64,000 nucleotides of DNA, from positions 61,747-125,746 of the forward strand of contig NZ_MKUD01000018.1 in NCBI RefSeq assembly GCF_001898575.1, given 5' to 3'. This DNA comes from Spirosoma sp. 48-14 (GTDB lineage: Bacteria > Bacteroidota > Bacteroidia > Cytophagales > Spirosomataceae). The notes beneath the pieces were generated by a model. It had not been told where the DNA came from. It saw only the letters and a list, made by a program, of their open reading frames with translations, and did not search any database. Below, piece after piece: positions 8,130 through 15,712 of the stretch; positions within the stretch are counted from its first letter, which is position 1; the number at the start of each line of letters is the position of its first letter. The translations under genes and the position numbers were made by a program.

Positions 8130-9317
8130 TCAATAGTTTCCTTCACTTCCTCCACCGCCGAAATTACCTCCCCCAAAACGAAGATCGCTTTTGGGCTGAT
8201 GGGCTGCCCCCGCTGCTTGAACAGCCGATGCGGTTGCGGCATTCAGGAAAAACTCATCGGGCGAATCGTCATCCGGGGCATCGGTGAAGCCATATTTTGG
8301 TGTACTTATATAGCGAATACAACCCACGGCAATCCCGATTAAAAGGAAGCCTCCAATAGTAAGAGCCACATTGAGCGGCACCAATGCCGTGTAGTCATGA
8401 AGGGTTATAACAGCCGCAATGATCCCAAGAACGCCCAGAATCAGGAGCATTCGATTTCGTCGTCGTAATCCCTGCCACAAATAGATCCCCGGAATCAAAA
8501 ACGTTAAGATCCAGAATAACCATGCCAACGAAATCTGGGGCGCTTCTGACTGATGCAGGCTGACCGGACTAGCCCGAAGTAGCAACCCATTCAATTCACG
8601 GACCACAAAGTAGTTACCGCTGGCAGCCAATACGATGAGCGAAACCCATTGAGCCAGATTGAGCGGATCGGTATAATATACCTCTCTGGGGTTCCGTATA
8701 TTAACTTGCCTGACTGTCAGATAGATCAGTATCGAAACTCCCATCATAATAAACGGCAAGGCATCTTTTCCCCAGCTATAGGTTAGCAATCCATCGAAAA
8801 TGCCCGTATACAATGTACCAAGGGTAAACAACGCCAGTAGGGTGTCGCCATAATAGCCCAGAACGAGCAGTAGCAAGGGCAGCGTCAGAAAGCAGTGTTC
8901 GGCTGTCGATAACCCATTAGGCAGTAATTGATTAAAGCCAAATGCCAGAAATCCGGTCGTAGTGACCACAAACGCATTATCGATCCCATTCCGGTACAGC
9001 AGTTTCTTATTGATAAGCAACTGCCCGACTACCCCTATTCCGATTCCCGATATGATGTTGAAGATGGCATAGGTCGTTGACATGGAAAAGATCGAAAACA
9101 TGCTGGCTGGCAACAAGTAACACGCCAGAATAGCTACCGTCGTGAACAAAAACAGCCCGATTTCGAGAAAGCCGTTCGTCTGTCGAAATTCGACCGGATA
9201 GGTATTTCGCACCGCTTCCATCTGGCTCTCCGATAGCAATTGCTGTCGATACCAGCGCTCGGCCTGCGCAAGTATCTCCCGGTTATAAATCCACTGTTCA
9301 TTATAGGCTTTTATCAT
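8130..9317 (-). CDS. Polytopic membrane protein with Gly-rich tail (DUF2157-associated)
   Basis: 395 residues with about 9-10 hydrophobic helices, an N-terminal soluble segment of about 45 residues (NEQWIYNREILAQAERWYRQ) and a cytoplasmic or exposed tail ending in GGGNFGGGGSEGNY. No catalytic motif is visible. The start overlaps the stop of the upstream membrane protein by 4 bases, so they are co-translated. The pair resembles DUF2157/DUF4401-type membrane proteins, often found side by side, of unknown function. The glycine-rich end recalls TPM-type membrane proteins, but no TPM domain is present. Confidence 0.8.
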   Translation of the reverse strand: MIKAYNEQWIYNREILAQAERWYRQQLLSESQMEAVRNTYPVEFRQTNGFLEIGLFLFTTVAILACYLLPASMFSIFSMSTTYAIFNIISGIGIGVVGQLLINKKLLYRNGIDNAFVVTTTGFLAFGFNQLLPNGLSTAEHCFLTLPLLLLVLGYYGDTLLALFTLGTLYTGIFDGLLTYSWGKDALPFIMMGVSILIYLTVRQVNIRNPREVYYTDPLNLAQWVSLIVLAASGNYFVVRELNGLLLRASPVSLHQSEAPQISLAWLFWILTFLIPGIYLWQGLRRRNRMLLILGVLGIIAAVITLHDYTALVPLNVALTIGGFLLIGIAVGCIRYISTPKYGFTDAPDDDSPDEFFLNAATASAVQAAGAAHQPKSDLRFGGGNFGGGGSEGNY

Positions 9318-10276
9318 TTCGCATTGCGTTTAGGCAACTGACTCATCAGGTAATACACCAGGGCAATACCAGTCAGAATAAAATACCAGTAATAGGCTTC
9401 GTCGTCCAGATGCAGATAGTAAAAAAACAGGTAGGTAGCCCCAATGTAGCCATACACTACGCTCATCAGCAGGAAGAGAAACGATTGCTCCTGGCGGGCA
9501 AACCGATCCAATACCACACAAGCCGCAGCCAGGCCAACCGCAAATCCAATGCGCAGTTCCTCAAAGTTGAACAATCCACCCAGCAGAGCCACCATCAGCA
9601 GGTTACCGGCCATGGTCAGATAGGTGTAGGTAAAGTGCGCTTTGATCTTTCTGCGCTGTAGCACAAAGGCTAAGGCAATCAATACCAGCGAGAGACCGAT
9701 GGCTGAAAAGACGGTAGGCCGATCAAAAAAGTTCGTTTTAAAATACAGTTCCAAAGGTCGAACGGTGACCCCTACCCACGAAATCAACGCCGTTAGAGCC
9801 ATTCCTAAAATACCTCGATGATCAAACCGATAGGCAATTGGTAGAAACAGTAAAGCGGGTAAGAGTGTCACCAGACCATACCGTCCCCCAAACACGTTGT
9901 ATGCGTACTGGGCATAGCCTTCGAGGGTAAGAAACAGCAGACAAGCCAGAATCAGGGCATAATCGCCAAATGTAGACCGACTTTTGGTTTCGCTGAGCGT
10001 CCAGTCAGGTCGGTATCGCCAGGCAAAGAAAAAGCTCCCGAAGCAGGCTATTGCAATGGCGGCCAGTAGTGCTCCGTGCCCGATTTGATCGAAGTTATCA
10101 TACACCAGCAACCCCAAACCCGAACTGAGCAGCAAAATACCGATATATAGCATGGAGCGCAGTTCCCAGTGAACAGAAAATGGCTTTTTCTGCTCAATTT
10201 CGGCCATCTTCGCCTGTTGTTCCGTCGGTAAAATACCTTGCTTATTCAGCGCGGCAAGTATGTCGGAAGGGGACAT
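9314..10276 (-). CDS. DUF2157-family integral membrane protein
   Basis: 320 residues: a soluble N-terminal helical region (residues 1-40, SDILAALNKQGILPTEQQAKMAEIE) followed by about ten transmembrane helices, for example SMLYIGILLLSSGLGLLVYDN and LLAAIAIACFGSFFFAW. The helical start followed by a helix ending in a YDNFDQIGH-type segment is the hallmark of DUF2157. Function is unknown. First gene of a two-gene operon with the Gly-tailed membrane protein. It is divergent from the FAN1-type nuclease gene, with only about 90 bp for both promoters; no strong TAnnTTTG box was seen. Confidence 0.8.
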   Translation of the reverse strand: MSPSDILAALNKQGILPTEQQAKMAEIEQKKPFSVHWELRSMLYIGILLLSSGLGLLVYDNFDQIGHGALLAAIAIACFGSFFFAWRYRPDWTLSETKSRSTFGDYALILACLLFLTLEGYAQYAYNVFGGRYGLVTLLPALLFLPIAYRFDHRGILGMALTALISWVGVTVRPLELYFKTNFFDRPTVFSAIGLSLVLIALAFVLQRRKIKAHFTYTYLTMAGNLLMVALLGGLFNFEELRIGFAVGLAAACVVLDRFARQEQSFLFLLMSVVYGYIGATYLFFYYLHLDDEAYYWYFILTGIALVYYLMSQLPKRNAK

Positions 10277-10366
10277 AAATACTTATTTTTTTGTTATATT
10301 GAGAGGGTGTAAACCCGCTCCGTGATTGCGGAATTTCATCCATATGCCGCATCACTGCCTTACCAC

Positions 10367-12055
10367 ATGATTGGACGACAAAAAGTTATACTAACCCCTC
10401 GTTATTACCTCGACAATTTCCGGTATGTGCTGGACTTTGTCAAACGACTCTACGGTGGTTTATTAAACGAAGCTGAATGGAATTTTGTGCATCAGTTTGA
10501 AGCGCTCAGCCAGGATGCACAGTGTCTATATGTACGATTCAGCAATCGCAAAGGACTCTTTTTTCGCGTTAACAAACTACAATATACCGAAATAACTGAC
10601 CTACCGGCCGCTACCAGCGAGCTCCTTAACACTGGTTTTATTGAACAACTAGCCGCCAGTCATACCCATTTAGGTGAAGAGGCCCTGGGCGTTTTTACCA
10701 AACCGGAGCTTCTGGAACTTCTGCCACTCGAACCGGAAGAGCTCAGACCATTGGCGAAAGAAAAGAAGGAGGCTGTCATTCGGTATGCCCTGCAAGAACT
10801 GGATTTTGGCGAAATAGTTACGAGCCTGACCACCCACGAAACTGTGGTCAAGATGAACTTTGAGGCCGAAGGCATGATGATCAAATACCTGTTTTTCGGC
10901 AATCGAAGTGGTAACATGACTGAATTTGTCGTGCGCGATCTGGGTATGGTCAACTTTGAGCGATATGATGAAAGTAAACTAACGGCGCGCTTCCGAACCC
11001 GCAAAGAAGTAGAAGATAAGCTGCTTATTTCGCTCACTAACGAAGAATTCCACGATCTGAAAGAAGCTGAGACGCCAGCCGACGACATTTACAACTGGTT
11101 TCTGAACTGGAATGAAACTCGCCCGGAGCTGACCGAAATCGCCATTCCGGGTTATCAGAAACTGGTGTGTCGGGTAGGCGCATTTCTGGAACGACAAAAA
11201 TTACCGGAACAGGCTCTGTCGGTTTACGAACTTTCGGACCGCGTACCGGCCCGCGAACGGCGCGTACGGCTGTTGTTTCGAAATGGTTCTGTCGATGAAG
11301 CCCTGGCACTCTGCGACGAAATTGCCCTGAATCCCCTAAATGCGGAGGAACGCTATTTTGCCAACGACTTCCGGGATAAAATTCTGAGTGTGGGCGAAAA
11401 GAAACGGCCTCGCAAAGCCACCACTCGCTTTCTGCTCGATGCCGAGAATGTCAGTATTCCAGTGGCCTATCGGCATCATGTCGAAGCAGGGGTAATGAAT
11501 TATTATCTGGAACAGGAATTCGATGCAGCCTTTACCGAAAATTATCCCTGGCGCGGCCTGTTCGGGCTGGTTTTCTGGGACATCATTTACGATGCCAATG
11601 TGTCGGCTATTCACCATCCGCTCCAACGTGCCCCGTCGGATTTCTACCTGCCCGACTTCTATCTGAAACGCGAGGACTTACTCAAAAAACGACTGGCGGA
11701 ACTAACTACTCACGACGACTGGCGACGGCACACTGGCCGAATGTTCAATGCGAAATATGGCATCACAAACGTACTGGTCGATTGGTCGGATGAGTTGCTG
11801 ACACTGGTCCAGCGTATTATCGATCTCCTTTCTGTTGAACAATTACGACTCATTCTGCTCGAAATGGCCCGCAACGTCCGTGAGCATACACGCGGTTTCC
11901 CTGACTTATTGATCTGGAACGAACAGGGTGCATACGAGTTTGTAGAAGTAAAATCACCCACTGACCATCTTGGTCCTCAACAACTTCACTGGTTAGAATT
12001 TTTTCAGACCATTGGGGTCTATGGAAAGGTACTCCGAGTAATCTGGGAAGCCTGA
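10367..12055 (+). CDS. FAN1-type structure-specific nuclease with VRR-NUC domain
   Basis: About 562 residues, the length of bacterial FAN1 homologues. The C-terminal VRR-NUC fold shows the PD-(D/E)xK catalytic set: PDLLIW, then EVKSPTD 15 residues later and GPQQLHWLEFF. Upstream, the conserved FGLVFWDIIYD and QRAPSDFYLPDF blocks of the family are present. The middle (about 270-360) looks like TPR-type helices and the N-terminal LTPRYYLDNF starts the SAP-like region. FAN1 proteins incise flap and crosslinked DNA. An ATG at 10367 is preferred over a GTG at 10322, since family members begin near this block. It ends in a strong terminator. Solitary, with no other repair genes adjacent. Confidence 0.88.
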   Translation: MIGRQKVILTPRYYLDNFRYVLDFVKRLYGGLLNEAEWNFVHQFEALSQDAQCLYVRFSNRKGLFFRVNKLQYTEITDLPAATSELLNTGFIEQLAASHTHLGEEALGVFTKPELLELLPLEPEELRPLAKEKKEAVIRYALQELDFGEIVTSLTTHETVVKMNFEAEGMMIKYLFFGNRSGNMTEFVVRDLGMVNFERYDESKLTARFRTRKEVEDKLLISLTNEEFHDLKEAETPADDIYNWFLNWNETRPELTEIAIPGYQKLVCRVGAFLERQKLPEQALSVYELSDRVPARERRVRLLFRNGSVDEALALCDEIALNPLNAEERYFANDFRDKILSVGEKKRPRKATTRFLLDAENVSIPVAYRHHVEAGVMNYYLEQEFDAAFTENYPWRGLFGLVFWDIIYDANVSAIHHPLQRAPSDFYLPDFYLKREDLLKKRLAELTTHDDWRRHTGRMFNAKYGITNVLVDWSDELLTLVQRIIDLLSVEQLRLILLEMARNVREHTRGFPDLLIWNEQGAYEFVEVKSPTDHLGPQQLHWLEFFQTIGVYGKVLRVIWEA

Positions 12056-12056
12056 T

Positions 12057-12097
12057 AGCCAGCTTGATTGATCATTATCAATCAGGCTGGCTTTTCT
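12057..12097 (+). terminator. Rho-independent terminator after the FAN1-type gene
   Basis: A 13-bp stem (AGCCAGCTTGATT with its complement AATCAGGCTGGCT, one G-U pair) with a 10-base loop is followed by TTTTC. It starts just beyond the stop codon at 12055. Confidence 0.85.
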
Positions 12098-12153
12098 ACA
12101 CGTATGTTAAAATAGAGCTATCTTGCCAGACTTATTACTTTTCACGCCTTTTC

Positions 12154-13404
12154 ATGAATTTACGTTTCTGGTCATGGCTATGGGTATTCGCAGTTTTACT
12201 AAGCCATTTGCCAACTGTCAATGCCCAAATCACAATTACGTCGGCACCTAGTACTGCTTGTTTATTTTCGCCTATCAGCATCGCATATAACAGTGTCCAG
12301 GCTGGTACCCTATATGTCTATCTGTATAACTCAGGTACCGCTGATTATGGTTCTCCCAAACAAATGCAGACTATTTCTACGGGTAGCAGTCTGACTGTCA
12401 CTATTCCTGGCAGTCAAATAGCAGGTCAGTCTATTATCAGGTTAACCAATAGTACTACCGGACATACCGTTACTGCTCCGATCATAATAAATGCAATTCC
12501 CGTACCTCCAATAATTGCCAATGTATTCGCTTATTGTCAAGGGACTGTTGCTTCTCCTCTTGTTGCCATAGCTAGTAATGGAGGTACATTAAATTGGTAC
12601 GGAACTAGTGCCGTTGGGGGAGAATCTTCATCAGTTTCACCAACTCCACAAACATCGATTGCGGGCTCGACCACCTATTATGTTAGCCAAATTGCTAATG
12701 GTTGTGAAAGTCCCAAAGCCTCTATTTCAGTCGTCGTTAGGCCTACACCCAGCTCCCCATTAACTAGCTCTGTAACGTATTGTCAGGGTAACCCGGCAAA
12801 CACATTAACCGCAACAGGAAGCAATTTAGTATGGTATACATCTCCAATAGGGGGAACGGGAAGTTCCGCGGCCATTACTCCCAGAACAAACACTGCTGGC
12901 ATCTATAGCTATTATGTTAGCCAGAGTATTAATGGATGCGAAAGTCCACGAGCCGCTGCTAATGTGACTATCCATCCTATACCCTCACTAACTATCACCC
13001 CATCAGATCCTATAGTAACACCTACACAAACTAGTTTAACCCTTTCAGCCATTGCTTCCACATCGGCCTTAACCTGGTCAACTACTGAAACAGTATCCAG
13101 CATTATGGTCAGTACGGCCGGACCGTATTCTGTAACAGCCCTATCAAACAACGGTTGTCGTGCCGAAGCTAGTACGTATGTTACTCAGCTTGCACCGGGA
13201 GAAATTTACACGACAAAAACAGGAGACTGGAGCGAGCCGTCGGTTTGGTCTTCAAACCAAATTCCTGGCAATACTGATCCCGTACGGATACGGCATTCGA
13301 TTAACTTACCTACAGGTTTTCAAGGCCATACCGGATTATTGACTTATGCTGTGGGTGGACAACTAATAATGCAGACTAGCAGCGGTTTAAAAATGGGGCT
13401 TTAA
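12154..13404 (+). CDS. Secreted protein with tandem Ig-like repeats
   Basis: 416 residues with a signal peptide (MNLRFWSWLWVFAVLL..., cut after VNAQ) and two clear tandem Ig-like units: about 125-205 (AYCQGTVASPL ... LNWYGTSAVGGESS ... TTYYVSQIANGCESP) and about 206-285 (TYCQGNPANTL ... LVWYTSPIGGTGSS ... YSYYVSQSINGCESP). These are the Ig-like/CHU_C-associated repeats common on Cytophagales surface proteins. The C-terminal TGDWSEPSVWSSNQIPG segment resembles the start of a beta-helix-type region seen in long adhesins, but the protein ends 60 residues later without a CHU_C/type IX sorting domain, so it may be a shortened version. The ATG at 12154 directly precedes the signal peptide. Confidence 0.8.
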   Translation: MNLRFWSWLWVFAVLLSHLPTVNAQITITSAPSTACLFSPISIAYNSVQAGTLYVYLYNSGTADYGSPKQMQTISTGSSLTVTIPGSQIAGQSIIRLTNSTTGHTVTAPIIINAIPVPPIIANVFAYCQGTVASPLVAIASNGGTLNWYGTSAVGGESSSVSPTPQTSIAGSTTYYVSQIANGCESPKASISVVVRPTPSSPLTSSVTYCQGNPANTLTATGSNLVWYTSPIGGTGSSAAITPRTNTAGIYSYYVSQSINGCESPRAAANVTIHPIPSLTITPSDPIVTPTQTSLTLSAIASTSALTWSTTETVSSIMVSTAGPYSVTALSNNGCRAEASTYVTQLAPGEIYTTKTGDWSEPSVWSSNQIPGNTDPVRIRHSINLPTGFQGHTGLLTYAVGGQLIMQTSSGLKMGL

Positions 13405-13426
13405 CGTAATCCATTGGCTATACCAC

Positions 13427-14164
13427 TCAGACCTTTCCCACCCGCAGGAAAATCGGAAACCGGACCTCCCGTTCCTCAGGTCCCCAAGTTTGTTTCAACT
13501 GCTCTCCTAAATCGGTAACCGGGTCTGATTCGTTTTCATATATATACTGTCGAACTGCCGACCACGTTCGCAGGTAATTCAGAAACCGCTCCAACGACCA
13601 GGTTCGGGTTGCTGTAAACTGTTCCCTTTTGGCATCTGCAAAGGGGAACGGTAAACTCTCGTAGGCATGATCAATGTGCTTACGCTGAGGGTCCCAGTAA
13701 GGGCCTATCCGGTTTCGGTAGAAATCAATCAAAATTGGGGCCAGGTCGGAGCCAGGTTGTACCAGCCCATACCCCCATTCTGCAAGAACAGCACCTGGCT
13801 TAGCTACGCGCCGAACCTCCTGATGAAACGCCTGGATGTCGAACCAGTGAATCGCCTGTGCGACTGTAATTAAGTCAAACGTATGATCCGCAAAGGGAGT
13901 ATGTTCAGCCGTTGAGAGCTGATAGTGGATATTCGGTTTCTGCACCGCTTCGGCCAGTTGCTTTTCACTAATATCGGTGGCTTCAACTTGCGTAAAGAGG
14001 TCGGCCAACGCGCCCGCTACTTGCCCATTTCCCGTTGCACAATCCCAGGCTATATGACGATTATTGACATACTGGAGTATAAAATCATACAAATCAGCGG
14101 GGTAATCAATTCGGTATTGGGCGTACAGATCGGCGTGGCCAGAGAAACGGTCGAGCGGTTGCAT
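13427..14164 (-). CDS. Class I SAM-dependent methyltransferase
   Basis: 245 residues with a Rossmann methyltransferase fold. Motif I is WDCATGNGQVAGALA (residues about 39-53), the acidic end of strand 2 is VEATDISEKQLAEA, and motif IV is FDLITVAQAIHWFD, typical of the Methyltransf_11/UbiE-like group related to yeast Tmt1/Crg1. The substrate is unknown; a small carboxylate or lipid is possible. The gene is convergent with the Ig-repeat gene (22 bp between stops) and divergent from the cytochrome c gene. Confidence 0.88.
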   Translation of the reverse strand: MQPLDRFSGHADLYAQYRIDYPADLYDFILQYVNNRHIAWDCATGNGQVAGALADLFTQVEATDISEKQLAEAVQKPNIHYQLSTAEHTPFADHTFDLITVAQAIHWFDIQAFHQEVRRVAKPGAVLAEWGYGLVQPGSDLAPILIDFYRNRIGPYWDPQRKHIDHAYESLPFPFADAKREQFTATRTWSLERFLNYLRTWSAVRQYIYENESDPVTDLGEQLKQTWGPEEREVRFPIFLRVGKV

Positions 14165-14240
14165 ACATTTTATTTTGGCAAATATTAAACGTTTTGTCAG
14201 AATAATAGTCTAAGACTTATAGGAAAAACCGTAGCCAAAA

Positions 14241-14271
14241 TTGGGTTATCATTCGAAACCATCTATTTTTG
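14241..14271 (+). promoter_or_regulatory. Bacteroidota-type promoter of the cytochrome c gene
   Basis: TTGG at 14241-14244 and TATTTTTG at 14264-14271, with 19 bases between, fit the TTG...TAnnTTTG consensus. It lies about 60 bp upstream of the cytochrome start. Confidence 0.55.
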
Positions 14272-14331
14272 CGCGTCTGACCTTGTAACGTAATAAAATT
14301 CGTTTTTTCCATTTATCGCTTACCGATTCTT

Positions 14332-14724
14332 ATGAAAAAATTCTTTGGCCTTCTTATCGCTTCGGCTTCGCTGGCCGTAGCGTCCTTCGATGCTAACGCT
14401 CAGGCGCCAGCCGATATTCCGGCAGATATGAACGCCCTGATGACAAAATACACCTGTATTGCCTGCCACCGTCCTAACCAAAAACTGGTCGGTCCAGCCT
14501 ATGCTGATGTAGCAAAGAAGAACTATTCGAACGAGGAAATTGTGAAGCTGATTTATACCCCTGTTCCATCGCACTGGCCAGGTTATCCGCCAATGGCTCC
14601 GATGACGCAGGTTCCGAAGGAAGATGCCATGAAACTGGCCGTCTGGATTAACTCGCTTGATGGTGGTCCTAAAACCACGACAAAGAAAACCACGACAACC
14701 AAAAAGACAACGAAGAAGTCGTAG
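14332..14724 (+). CDS. Class I c-type cytochrome
   Basis: 130 residues with a signal peptide (MKKFFGLLIASASLAVASFDANAQ). One haem-binding motif CIACH lies near residues 43-47, and the likely axial Met is in GYPPMAPMTQVP. The spacing and fold segments (VGPAYADVAKK, LAVWINSLDGG) match small cytochromes c551/c552 that carry electrons in the periplasm. The tail (residues about 113-130) is low-complexity KTTTKK-type sequence, very basic, perhaps for docking to an acidic partner or membrane surface (inference). It is a single gene with its own promoter and a bidirectional terminator. Confidence 0.93.
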   Translation: MKKFFGLLIASASLAVASFDANAQAPADIPADMNALMTKYTCIACHRPNQKLVGPAYADVAKKNYSNEEIVKLIYTPVPSHWPGYPPMAPMTQVPKEDAMKLAVWINSLDGGPKTTTKKTTTTKKTTKKS

Positions 14725-14745
14725 TCGTGTAACATCCAATTCGTT

Positions 14746-14787
14746 CATAAAAAAGTCGTTCCTGAGCTCAGGAACGACTTTTTTATG
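14746..14787. terminator. Perfect 42-bp palindromic bidirectional terminator
   Basis: Each 21-base half reads CATAAAAAAGTCGTTCCTGA plus G and mirrors the other exactly. A-run and T-run flank the stem on both strands, so it can end both the cytochrome c transcript (plus) and the rlmB transcript (minus), which converge here. Confidence 0.92.
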
Positions 14788-14812
14788 ACTCAGACTTTCA
14801 CTAATTCAATTA

Positions 14813-15607
14813 CTAAACCGATACCTTTAAACTCCGCTGGCGCACAGCTTCGTATAAAATTACCCCTGTAGCTACTGATACATTGAGCGACCCAACCGCA
14901 CCAAGGAGTGGAATCTTCACATGAGCGTCGGCCATTCGAAGTAGTTCGGGCGATATACCATCTTCTTCGGAACCCATGATTACGGCAATCGGCCCGGTCA
15001 GATCGGTAGTGCGCTCGTAGAGGTCACGACTCGACTTTTCCGTACAAGCCACAACCGTAATGCCACTTTCCTGAAGGTATTTTACGGTTTCGGTCAGTTC
15101 GGGTTCCCGGCACACCGAAATATGGTTCAAAGCGCCCGATGAGGTTTTCATGGCATCGGAATTAATGGCTGCCGCACCACGCCCCGGAATAACAATACAC
15201 TGTACGCCAGTACACTCGGCCGTACGGGCAATGGCTCCAAAATTTCGCACGTCAGTGATTCGGTCCAGCAATAAGATAAACGGCTGTTCCCCCCGCTCAT
15301 AGACATCGGCAATCACGTTCGACAGCTTAACATACTGAACCTGAGCAACCAGACATATTACGCCCTGATGGTTTTTGCGGGTCATTCGATCCAGCTTCTC
15401 GACCGGTACGCGCTGAATAGTTACCCGATTCTGAAAGGCCAGGTTTTGGATATCAGGATTGCTCAACCCCTTTTCCATGTAGAGTTTATCAATCTGCTGA
15501 TCGGAACGCAATGTTTCGATAACGGATTGAATACCAAACACCATTTCGTCGGGCTGTGGACGAAATTGAGGACGAGGGCGAAAATTACGCTTGAATTGCT
15601 GGGGCAT
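14813..15607 (-). CDS. rlmB: 23S rRNA (guanosine-2'-O)-methyltransferase RlmB-like (SpoU family)
   Basis: 264 residues. A basic N-terminal leader (about 20 residues, rich in R and P) precedes the SpoU substrate-binding domain (VFGIQSVIETL ... KNHQGVICLVAQVQY). The SPOUT knot motifs follow: motif 1 LDRITDVRNFGAIARTAE, motif 2 AVIMGSEEDGISPELL, motif 3 IPLLGAVGSLNVSVATGV. RlmB methylates the ribose of G2251 in 23S rRNA; family neighbours with other rRNA/tRNA targets exist, so the exact site is inferred from overall similarity. Downstream of the GWxTD gene on the same strand, separated by a long hairpin. Confidence 0.92.
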   Translation of the reverse strand: MPQQFKRNFRPRPQFRPQPDEMVFGIQSVIETLRSDQQIDKLYMEKGLSNPDIQNLAFQNRVTIQRVPVEKLDRMTRKNHQGVICLVAQVQYVKLSNVIADVYERGEQPFILLLDRITDVRNFGAIARTAECTGVQCIVIPGRGAAAINSDAMKTSSGALNHISVCREPELTETVKYLQESGITVVACTEKSSRDLYERTTDLTGPIAVIMGSEEDGISPELLRMADAHVKIPLLGAVGSLNVSVATGVILYEAVRQRSLKVSV

Positions 15608-15619
15608 TTGTTTTCATGA

Positions 15620-15705
15620 AATGAATAATGGATAATGAGCAATGAATAACGGAGTTAAAGTGACTATCACCTGCATTATTCATTGTTCATTATCCATTAT
15701 TCATT
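15620..15705. repeat. Long inverted repeat of heptamer units
   Basis: Two 30-base arms (15620-15649 and 15676-15705) pair with a single G-U-type difference. Each arm reads as tandem heptads AATGAAT, AATGGAT, AATGARC, AATGAAT plus AA. Located between the GWxTD gene and rlmB, both on the minus strand; a 26-base loop separates the arms. Related in composition to the repeat at 3681-3791. Confidence 0.9.
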
Positions 15706-15712
15706 AAAAAGT

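Noticed and set aside
14690-14730. Tandem-like ACGACAAAGAAAAC repeats
   Set aside because: These are the low-complexity Lys/Thr tail codons of the cytochrome c gene, not a separate repeat element.
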